Of a stretch of 5,657 nucleotides of DNA, positions 1 to 5,449 are shown one piece after another. The notes under the pieces are model-generated. The model was not told where the DNA came from. It did no database searches and was given only the letters and a program-made list of their open reading frames with translations. Source of the stretch: a bacterium (GTDB lineage Bacteria; 4484-113; JALSIF01); the NCBI GenBank assembly GCA_026981635.1, contig JALSIF010000037.1, positions 1 through 5,657 of the forward strand, written 5' to 3'. The first letter of the stretch is position 1, and each line of letters opens with the position of its first letter. The translations under genes and the position numbers were made by a program.

Positions 1-1908
1 CCCCTGGTTGTTGGTGGGGGGCAGGGGCTTGCCCTCCCGGTCAAGGTTTAGCGCCCCGTCGCACTCGGGGAAGCGCTTGCAGCTGAGGAATACCCCCCGC
101 CGCCCCTGCCGGTAGACCATCGGCCCCCCGCACTTGGGACAGCGATACTCCTCCGGCGCCTCCAGCGGCCGCACCCGGATGACCTCCTTGGCCTCCTCCG
201 CCTGCCGCTTGAGGGGCAGGAAGCGCTCATAGAACTCCCTTAGGATCTCCACCCAGTCGCGCCTGCCCGCCTCAATCTCGTCCAGCTTCTCTTCAAGGCT
301 GGCGGTAAAGCCGGTGTTTACGATCTCGGGGAAGAACTTCTGCATGAACTCGTTGGCCGCATAGCCCAGCGGGGTGGGCACCAGGGAGCGCTTCTTGCGC
401 TCCACATAGTTTCGCTCAAGCAGGGTCTCAATGATCTGGGCATAGGTGGAGGGCCGCCCGATGCCATACTCCTCCAGCGTCTTTACCAGGCTGGCGTCGG
501 TGTAGCGCGGGGGCGGCTTGGTAAAGTGCTGCTCGGGCAAAAGCTCCCTCAGGGCAAGCTCCATCCCCTCCCGCAGCCCCTGGGGAAGCTCCACCTCCTC
601 CTTCTTCTCCTTCTTCTCCGGCAGGAAGCGCAGATAGCCGTCAAACTCCACCCGGCTGGCCGTCGCCCGCCAGCGGGTGCCGTCCGCCTCCACCTCCACC
701 GTCGCCTGACGGATGCGGGCGGGGGCCGCCTGGCTGGCCATGAAGCGCCGCCAGATGAGCTCATAGAGCTTGAACTGCTCCTCCGAGAGGTAGGGCCTGA
801 CCTTCTCCGGAGTAAGGTTGGCATAGGTTGGCCGGATGGCCTCGTGGGCCCCCTGGGTGGCGGCCGACTTGTCCTTGTAGCGGTGGGGCTTCTCCGGCAG
901 GTACTGGGGACCGGCCAGCTCCTCAATGGTGGCTCTGGCTTGGGAGATGGCCTCCTCCGCCACCCTGACCGAGTCGGTGCGCATGTAGGTGATAAGTCCG
1001 GTGCGCTCCCCTTCCAGCTCCACCCCCTCGTAGAGCTGCTGGGCGATGCGCATGGTGCGCCGGCTGGAGAAGCCCAGCCGGGTATTGGCCTCCTGCTGCA
1101 GGGTGGAGGTGGTGTAGGGGGGCTTGGGCCGGCGGCTAATGAGCTTCTCCTCCAGCTTCACCACCCGGAAGCTCTTTCCTTCTAGTCCGGCGATGAGCTC
1201 ATCCACCGCCTGCCGGTTTGGTAGATTAGGCTCCTCCTCCCCCACCCTGACCAGCCTGACCTTAAGCTCCCCCTTGTCAGGGGTGAGGAGCAGGGCGTCA
1301 ACCGTCCAGTACTCCTCCGGCCTAAATCGCCGGATCTCCTCCTCCCGCTCAATGATGAGCCGCAGGGCCACAGACTGGACCCGCCCCGCGCTCATCGCCG
1401 AGCCCTTTCCCCGCCCCTTGATCACCTTGCGCCACATGATGGGGCTGATCTCGTAGCCCACCAGCCGGTCCAGGATGCGCCGGGCCTGCTGGGCGTTGAC
1501 CAGGTTCATGTCCAGCCCCCTGGGTTGCTCAATGGCCTTCCTCACCGCCGGGCGGGTGATCTCGTGAAACTCCACCCTCCTTACCGGCACGCCGAAGTCC
1601 TTGAGCAGCTCGGCCAGGTGCCAGGCGATGGCCTCTCCCTCCCGGTCGGGGTCGGTGGCAAGGAGGATCACCTCCACCCCCTTCCGGGAGAGCTTCTTAA
1701 GCTCCTCCATCAGCCGGCCCACCCACTTCTTCTGCTCGGGCAGGACCACGTAGGTGGGCTGAAAGTCCCTCTCCACGTCCACCCCCAGCTCACTCTTGGG
1801 CAGGTCCCTTACGTGCCCGTAGCTGGAGAGGACGGCAAAGCCATCCCCCAGGTAGTTGCGGATGGTCTTCGCCTTGGTGGGCGACTCTACGATGAGGACC
1901 TTGGTCAT
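1..1908 (-). CDS. topA: DNA topoisomerase I (type IA), 3' end cut off by window edge
   Basis: Relaxes negatively supercoiled DNA by cutting one strand through a tyrosine-DNA link. The reading frame stays open for 636 codons from the ATG at 1908 to base 1. The Toprim domain is at the N-terminus, with the start MTKVLIVESPTKAKTI (E8) and the acidic metal site LATDPDREGE (D86, D88, E90). PYTTSTLQQEA and QGAHEAIRPT (352-361) are conserved family blocks, and the catalytic tyrosine is Y308 in GLITYMRTDS. A four-cysteine zinc ribbon lies at C590, C593, C610 and C616. The family is usually about 690 residues or more, so a C-terminal tail, perhaps with further zinc ribbons, is missing. A short charged stretch EKKEKKEE is at 431-438. 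The start is supported by AGGAAAGG just upstream. It follows dprA by 98 bp on the same strand, an arrangement seen in many bacteria. Identity is very secure. Confidence 0.97.
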   Translation of the reverse strand, partial: MTKVLIVESPTKAKTIRNYLGDGFAVLSSYGHVRDLPKSELGVDVERDFQPTYVVLPEQKKWVGRLMEELKKLSRKGVEVILLATDPDREGEAIAWHLAELLKDFGVPVRRVEFHEITRPAVRKAIEQPRGLDMNLVNAQQARRILDRLVGYEISPIMWRKVIKGRGKGSAMSAGRVQSVALRLIIEREEEIRRFRPEEYWTVDALLLTPDKGELKVRLVRVGEEEPNLPNRQAVDELIAGLEGKSFRVVKLEEKLISRRPKPPYTTSTLQQEANTRLGFSSRRTMRIAQQLYEGVELEGERTGLITYMRTDSVRVAEEAISQARATIEELAGPQYLPEKPHRYKDKSAATQGAHEAIRPTYANLTPEKVRPYLSEEQFKLYELIWRRFMASQAAPARIRQATVEVEADGTRWRATASRVEFDGYLRFLPEKKEKKEEVELPQGLREGMELALRELLPEQHFTKPPPRYTDASLVKTLEEYGIGRPSTYAQIIETLLERNYVERKKRSLVPTPLGYAANEFMQKFFPEIVNTGFTASLEEKLDEIEAGRRDWVEILREFYERFLPLKRQAEEAKEVIRVRPLEAPEEYRCPKCGGPMVYRQGRRGVFLSCKRFPECDGALNLDREGKPLPPTNNQG

Positions 1909-2006
1909 ACCTTTCCTGTGGCTCCTGCCCAGACTGGATGCTCTCCGCCCCGGCCGGGGACGGGCGGTCCAATTATTACCCCTTTTAGCACATCTCCCAC
2001 CTCCCC
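1909..2006 (-). other. dprA-topA spacer with GC palindrome and AT-rich box
   Basis: This 98-bp spacer holds a perfect 12-bp palindrome CCCCGGCCGGGG (1948-1959). It sits inside a wider inverted repeat CCGCCC (1945-1950) and GGGCGG (1962-1967). Next to it is an AT-rich patch (1971-1978) that reads AATAAT on the minus strand, a five-of-six match to a -10 box, but with no good -35 at 16-18 bp. No T-tract follows the palindrome on either strand, so it does not look like an intrinsic terminator. It may be a structured topA leader, a protein site or simple GC-rich spacer. A separate topA promoter here is possible but weak. Confidence 0.35.
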
Positions 2007-3101
2007 CTAGGCCAGCCGCTGGTAGAAGCCGCCGGGAAGCTGCTCCACCAGCCCCATCACCTCAAGCACCGAGAGCACCGCCGAGACCTCCCCCACCTCC
2101 ATGCGGAGCTCACGGGCTATGAGGTTTATGTGGGTGCCCTGGTAGCTTACCGCCTCAAGCACCCGCCGCTCCTGGTCGGACAGCTCCACCACCTTCCGCT
2201 CTTCCTCGCCGCGACTCCTAATCCCCACCACCGCCATCACATCCCCCGCACTCTCCACCAGGTGTGCCCCCTGCTTGATCAGCTTGTGGCATCCGCCGCT
2301 TCTGGGATTGGTAATGAGGCCGGGCACCGCCATCACCTCCCGGCCCTGCTCCAGGGCGTGGCCGGCGGTGATCAGGGCGCCGCTGTCGGCCGGCCCCTGT
2401 ACCACCACCACCCCCAGGCTGAGCCCGGCGATGATGCGGTTTCGCTCGGGGAAGGTGTAGCGCGAGCCGGGGGTGCCGGGGGGATACTCGCTTACCACCA
2501 GCCCCCGCTCGGCAATCTCCCGATAGAGGCCAAAGAGTTCCGCCGGGTAGGGGCGGTCAATTCCCGTCCCCAGTACCGCCACCGTAAGCCCCTCCCCCTC
2601 CAGCGCCCCCCGATGTGCCTCCGAGTCAATCCCGTAGGCCATCCCCGACACCACCACCACCCCCTGGCGGCTGAGCTCCCGGGCAAGCTCCCGGGCCACC
2701 CGCCTGCCGTAGGCGTCGGGAGAGCGGGTGCCCACCACCGCCACCCCGGGACGGCTGAGGAGTTCAGGCCTGCCCAGGTAGAAGAGGCCGATGGGGGCCT
2801 GGGGGATCTCCCTGAGCAGGCGGGGAAACTCCTGATCGGTAAGGCTTAGAAAGCCAAACTCCCCCTTGCCGATGCGCTCCTTCACCTCGGCAAGCTCCTC
2901 CGAGCGGCGGAGCCTTGCCGCCCGCTGGAAGAGCTCCCCGTCTGCCCGGTCAAGCTCCGCCCAGGCCTCGGCAGGCGCGCGGAAGGCCTCCTCAAGGGAG
3001 CCGAAGCGGTCGGTTAGCCTCTCCAGGTGTGCCGCCCTGAATCCCCCCGCCAGGGCCAGGGTGAGGATCATCTCCCACTGCTCGCCCTGGACTCTGCTCA
3101 T
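2007..3101 (-). CDS. dprA: DNA processing protein DprA (Smf family)
   Basis: DprA binds incoming single-stranded DNA and helps load RecA in natural transformation; it is also widespread in bacteria not known to be competent. The 364-residue length is normal. Residues about 1-60 form the usual N-terminal helical region. The Rossmann-like core shows GTRSPDAYG (124-132), SGMAYGIDSEAH (152-163), FPERNRIIAGLS (217-228), SGALITA (240-246) and the block REVMAVPG through LIKQGA. The C-terminus (about 306-364) fits the winged-helix DML1-like domain. Where most members have VVEA before the SG(S/A)LITA motif this one has VVQG (Q235), a small departure. The ATG overlaps the upstream prenyltransferase stop as ATGA and has no clear Shine-Dalgarno site, which suggests translational coupling. 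topA follows on the same strand. Confidence 0.96.
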   Translation of the reverse strand: MSRVQGEQWEMILTLALAGGFRAAHLERLTDRFGSLEEAFRAPAEAWAELDRADGELFQRAARLRRSEELAEVKERIGKGEFGFLSLTDQEFPRLLREIPQAPIGLFYLGRPELLSRPGVAVVGTRSPDAYGRRVARELARELSRQGVVVVSGMAYGIDSEAHRGALEGEGLTVAVLGTGIDRPYPAELFGLYREIAERGLVVSEYPPGTPGSRYTFPERNRIIAGLSLGVVVVQGPADSGALITAGHALEQGREVMAVPGLITNPRSGGCHKLIKQGAHLVESAGDVMAVVGIRSRGEEERKVVELSDQERRVLEAVSYQGTHINLIARELRMEVGEVSAVLSVLEVMGLVEQLPGGFYQRLA

Positions 3102-3997
3102 GGTGAGGTGGCCACCCCTGCCCAGGTGAAGATAAAGAACACGATGGCCAGCACCCCATTGGCGGTAAAGAAGGCCGGCCCCACCATGCTGAGGGAGCGG
3201 GCCACCAGGAGATGCTCAACCAGAAGGATCACCGCCCCCAGCCACACCCCACCAAAGTACCACAGGGAGGTGAGGCCCAGGCTGTGGCCAAAGAGGAGGA
3301 AGAGGATGACCGCCCCCAGGTGGCTGAGGGCCGCCACCGCCTGCCCCCCCCAGCGGCCCAGCCAGGCGGGCACCGCGCGGATACGGTGGGCGCGGTCAAA
3401 CTCCATGTCCTGCAGGGAGTAGATCACATCAAAGCCCCCCACCCACAGGGTCACCCCCAGGCCCAGCCAGACCGGCGCCCAGTGGAAGGGTGCCCCCACC
3501 GCCAGCCAGGCGGCAAGCGGCGCCCCCCCCAGGCACATCCCCAGGATCCAGTGGCAGAGGACGGTGAAGCGCTTGGTATAGCTGTATCCCACCAGGAAGA
3601 GGACCGCCAGGGGGAAGAGGGCCACCGGCCAGAGGGTGCGGTTGATAAAGGAGAGTAGCCCCGCCGATCCCAGCAGCACTACCCCGGAGAGCCAGGCCAG
3701 CCGGTAGGCCCCCCCCAGGGGGACCCGGCCGGTGACCAGCTCCCGGTGGCGGGTGCGGGGGTTGAGGGCGTCAATCTGGCGGTCAATGATCCGGTTTGCC
3801 ACCATGGCCAGGGTGCGGGCCGCCACCATCGCCACCACCACCAGGGCCACATCCAGCCAGTCTGCCCCCCCGATGCCTGGCCGCGGGTGGCGGCGGAGAT
3901 ACCAGTCCGCCCCCAAAAGTCCGGCCAGGGCAAAGGGCAGGGCAAAGACCGAGTGCTCAATGCGAATCAGCCTCAGGTAGTCGGCCAAGGTCGCCAT
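3098..3997 (-). CDS. mqnP: UbiA-family prenyltransferase, menaquinone (futalosine pathway) MqnP-like
   Basis: An integral membrane enzyme predicted to attach the polyprenyl tail to an aromatic ring during quinone synthesis. It has 299 residues, about eight or nine hydrophobic segments, and both Asp-rich UbiA motifs: N68-RIID72-RQID76 followed by NPRTRHREL, and D190-VIYSLQD197-MEFD201. The N-terminal RIEHSVFALPFALAGL, the GYSYTKRFT block (137-145) and the C-terminal EHLLVARSLSMVGPAFFTANG resemble the MqnP group of futalosine-pathway prenyltransferases more than UbiA or MenA; this subgroup call is from memory of the family, without a tree. It is probably the first gene of an mqnP-dprA-topA unit because a terminator lies just upstream. 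There is no recognisable Shine-Dalgarno site before the ATG. No other mqn gene is in the window. Alternative: a 4-hydroxybenzoate polyprenyltransferase (UbiA). Confidence 0.85.
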   Translation of the reverse strand: MATLADYLRLIRIEHSVFALPFALAGLLGADWYLRRHPRPGIGGADWLDVALVVVAMVAARTLAMVANRIIDRQIDALNPRTRHRELVTGRVPLGGAYRLAWLSGVVLLGSAGLLSFINRTLWPVALFPLAVLFLVGYSYTKRFTVLCHWILGMCLGGAPLAAWLAVGAPFHWAPVWLGLGVTLWVGGFDVIYSLQDMEFDRAHRIRAVPAWLGRWGGQAVAALSHLGAVILFLLFGHSLGLTSLWYFGGVWLGAVILLVEHLLVARSLSMVGPAFFTANGVLAIVFFIFTWAGVATSP

Positions 3998-4039
3998 ACC
4001 CAGCGGGAAAGCTTAGTGAAAACGGCCCGAAAATGGAAA
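3998..4039 (-). promoter_or_regulatory. Possible mqnP promoter, near-leaderless
   Basis: On the minus strand TTTCCA (4039-4034) and TAAGCT (4015-4010) are separated by 18 bp. They match the -35 and -10 consensus at four and three of six positions, with TAnnnT kept. Transcription would begin about 4-6 bases before the ATG at 3997, leaving almost no leader, which fits the lack of a Shine-Dalgarno sequence. The -35 lies inside the T-tract of the terminator. The same TAAGCTTT-CCC string recurs before the CinA-like gene. This is a weak promoter call, made mainly because the terminator requires one here. Confidence 0.35.
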
Positions 4040-4070
4040 CGGGGGCCGGGAGGGAAACTCCCAGCCCCCG
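4030..4070 (-). terminator. Intrinsic terminator after the secreted-protein gene
   Basis: The arms 4040-4052 and 4058-4070 form a 13-bp stem with a 5-base loop (4053-4057). On the minus strand all pairs are Watson-Crick except one G-U. The RNA then runs into a T-rich tail reading TTTCCATTTT (4039-4030). The stem begins 21 bases after the TAG of the upstream gene. On the plus strand no T-tract follows the stem, so it acts on minus-strand transcription only. It separates cutA and its partner from mqnP-dprA-topA. Confidence 0.85.
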
Positions 4071-4091
4071 CCGAGGCCAACTCTCAGAGCC

Positions 4092-5015
4092 CTACGGGCC
4101 GATGGGCCGGGTGGGCTCGTAGTAGTCGTAGTGGTAGAGGGGCTGCTCCTTGTCGGTCTCAAACAGCCGGTTCTCAATCTCCCCCATCAGGTTGTAGATG
4201 AAGGCGAAGGGGTCCCACGGGTTACTCATCTGGTAGTCAATGGCCACCAGAATACCCTGCTTCTTGAGCTTGGCGATGCCCATCAGGCGCCCCGAGAGCA
4301 CCACGATCTGGGGGATGTTGTAGAAGGAGCCGCGGATGATGTCAGCCGAGCGCCGCCAGCCCACGTAGGTGTTGGCCAGCCGGGCCCAGTTGCGCTTCTC
4401 GGTGCGCACGAAGTTGGTGCGCGGGTCGGTAAAGATGCCCAGCTTTATCCCCCGCTCCTCCAGGGTGAGCTCCTCGGTCTTGGCGATCTTCTCGTAGTTG
4501 AACTCCAGCTGCTCGCGGGGAAGCTCGTCAATGAAGGAGCTCATCAGCTTGGGGTGCTGGCGCAGGTTGTCGTCAAAGGTCTCGTTCATCTGCTTCATGT
4601 ACTTGGCCGGCATCCAGCGGTAGTAGATCCAGATGTCATAGCGGGTAAGCCCCTTGTCGGCCGCCGGCGGCGGGGTGATCACGAAGTGCTGGCGCACGAA
4701 GGCCTCAAAGGGGATCGGCTTGTCCTTGCTCAGGCGAACCTTGCCGATGGTGATGAACTCAAAGTCGTCCTCAACTTCCTGTACCACGAAGTTGTAGGGG
4801 GCAAACAGCTTCACCTCGTCGGCTGTGAGCAGCGCCCTGACCAGCTCGTCGGGGGCGTAGCGGTTGGGGATGATGAAGGCGTCGCTGTCCGGCTCAATAA
4901 GCGAGAAGGGCTGGTCCACCGGCAGGTGGAACTGGGCAAAGGCCCCCACCTGCATCGCCCCCACACTGAGCACCACCACCAGTGGCAGCACCAACAGCTT
5001 TGGCTGAATCCTCAT
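4092..5015 (-). CDS. Secreted protein of unknown function (orphan)
   Basis: I do not recognise this 307-residue protein. It starts with a clear Sec signal peptide: MRIQPK, a hydrophobic core (about 7-20) and a likely signal peptidase I site after AFA (residue 27). No later segment is hydrophobic enough to span a membrane, and there is no lipobox, so it is probably periplasmic or released. The mature part has no cysteine, is rich in aromatic and charged residues, and ends in a tyrosine/histidine-rich tail, YHYDYYEPTRP (294-303). A segment around 232-262 (YNIPQIVVLSGRL through ILVAIDYQ) looks beta-rich. The start is firm: AGGAGG lies nine bases before the ATG. It follows cutA by 21 bp on the same strand and is closed by a terminator, so the two are probably co-transcribed. 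The protein-like composition and signal peptide favour a real gene over the long plus-strand frame opposite it. Confidence 0.85.
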   Translation of the reverse strand: MRIQPKLLVLPLVVVLSVGAMQVGAFAQFHLPVDQPFSLIEPDSDAFIIPNRYAPDELVRALLTADEVKLFAPYNFVVQEVEDDFEFITIGKVRLSKDKPIPFEAFVRQHFVITPPPAADKGLTRYDIWIYYRWMPAKYMKQMNETFDDNLRQHPKLMSSFIDELPREQLEFNYEKIAKTEELTLEERGIKLGIFTDPRTNFVRTEKRNWARLANTYVGWRRSADIIRGSFYNIPQIVVLSGRLMGIAKLKKQGILVAIDYQMSNPWDPFAFIYNLMGEIENRLFETDKEQPLYHYDYYEPTRPIGP

Positions 5016-5036
5016 GTGACCCTTCCTCCTGACTTG

Positions 5037-5363
5037 CTAAGTCCCTACTTCAGACCTGACCCAATCCAGATATGTTCCCGACCCCGCCGAAACCGGCAGG
5101 GCCACCAGCTCAAAGACCTGGTAGGGGTGGTGCTCCCTCAGCCAGGTCTCAAGCTGGGAAATTCTATCACCTGTGGTCTTTACCACAAGCAGCCACTCCT
5201 CCTCCTGCTGGATCTCCCCTTGCCAGCGAAAGCAGGATAAGACCGGCCCGATCCGGTTGACGCAGGCAGCAAGCCCCCCCTCCACCAGTCCCCGGGAGCA
5301 CTCCTCAGCCCACTCCCGGCTGGGCCCGGTAATCAGCGCCACGACCACCTCCCGCTCGGCCAC
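5037..5363 (-). CDS. cutA: CutA family trimeric protein (divalent-cation tolerance type)
   Basis: CutA proteins are small, very stable ferredoxin-like trimers of the PII-like superfamily. They were named for copper tolerance in E. coli, but their real role is unsettled. With the GTG at 5363 the protein has 108 residues, the normal size. It shows the family blocks RGLVEGGLAACVN (24-36), FRWQGEI (45-51), LLVVKTT (58-64) and HPYQVFELVALPV (79-91, usually HPYEVPE). Cysteines are at 22, 34 and 44; C34 is the conserved one. The frame stays open upstream to 5504, but that extension is unlike CutA and would overlap the divergent gene, so GTG 5363 is preferred. A TATAAT box sits six bases before this GTG. 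The gene for a secreted orphan protein follows after 21 bp. Confidence 0.93.
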   Translation of the reverse strand: MAEREVVVALITGPSREWAEECSRGLVEGGLAACVNRIGPVLSCFRWQGEIQQEEEWLLVVKTTGDRISQLETWLREHHPYQVFELVALPVSAGSGTYLDWVRSEVGT

Positions 5364-5399
5364 GGGGAGATTATATGGTCCTTCTCCCCAATTTATCCA
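5363..5399 (-). promoter_or_regulatory. cutA promoter, predicted leaderless
   Basis: A perfect TATAAT (5375-5370) lies six bases before the GTG start at 5363, so the usual +1 position falls on the start codon itself. A candidate -35, TGGATA (5399-5394), matches four of six consensus bases with 18-bp spacing. A purine-rich GGAGAAGGA lies upstream, but it is about 15 bases from the GTG, too far for an ordinary ribosome site. The alternative is an upstream start of transcription with this stretch as part of a leader. Confidence 0.6.
5364..5389. promoter_or_regulatory. Inverted repeat GGGGAGA-N12-TCTCCCC over the cutA -10 box
   Basis: Perfect 7-bp arms at 5364-5370 and 5383-5389 flank a 12-base spacer that contains most of the cutA TATAAT; the last T of that box lies in the arm next to the start codon. 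The position is what one expects for the operator of a dimeric repressor. If transcripts instead begin upstream, the same arms would fold into a hairpin just before the GTG and hide the purine-rich stretch. No regulator family is recognised from the arm sequence. Confidence 0.5.
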
Positions 5400-5401
5400 C
5401 A
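5393..5401 (+). promoter_or_regulatory. Perfect DnaA-box 9-mer (TTATCCACA)
   Basis: The sequence TTATCCACA is identical to the consensus high-affinity DnaA box known from E. coli, Bacillus and Thermus. It lies between the two divergent genes and overlaps the putative -35 of cutA (5394-5399). It is alone: I saw no second box or AT-rich unwinding element nearby, so it is not an origin. It could be a DnaA-responsive control site, a titration site or chance. Confidence 0.5.
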
Positions 5402-5433
5402 AAATCTCAACCTGTCCCCCGCCGGTTCTGAGT

Positions 5434-5449
5434 TGATAAGCTTTTCCCG
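5434..5449 (+). promoter_or_regulatory. Promoter of CinA-like gene, extended -10, predicted leaderless
   Basis: TGATAAGCT (5434-5442) fits an extended -10 box (TGnTAnnnT). It is followed by six bases and then the GTG at 5449, the same spacing as on the cutA side. No convincing -35 is seen 16-18 bp upstream, which an extended -10 can tolerate. There is no Shine-Dalgarno sequence before the GTG. Confidence 0.45.

Noticed and set aside
595-620. Tandem TTCTTCTCC-like repeat.
   Set aside because: It encodes the charged EKKEKKEE stretch of TopA; it is a low-complexity coding segment rather than a separate repeat element.
526-1185. A 219-codon plus-strand frame opposite topA.
   Set aside because: It is a shadow of topA, which shows all its catalytic motifs on the minus strand; the frame is open only because of codon bias.
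1945-1967. The GC-rich inverted repeat as a dprA or topA terminator.
   Set aside because: No T-tract follows it on either strand and it lies upstream of topA in a same-strand run of genes.
2670-2700. Direct repeat of AGCTCCCGGGC.
   Set aside because: It reflects the repeated amino acids ARELARELS in a helix of DprA with shared codon choice.
2130-2849. A 239-codon plus-strand frame opposite dprA.
   Set aside because: It is a shadow of the clearly conserved dprA and has no domain or ribosome site.
5172-5187. A perfect hairpin TGTGGT-CTTT-ACCACA.
   Set aside because: It lies inside cutA over the conserved codons for VVKTT, so protein sequence explains it, and no T-tract follows.
4131-5240. 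A 369-codon open frame on the plus strand, opposite the orphan gene and part of cutA.
   Set aside because: Its product is rich in Leu, Val, Gly and His with no domain, as is typical of antisense frames in GC-rich genes. The opposite strand has a signal peptide, a strong ribosome site and the recognisable CutA.
5393-5401. The DnaA box as part of a replication origin.
   Set aside because: There is a single box, no AT-rich unwinding tract, and no dnaA, dnaN or other origin-linked gene in the window.
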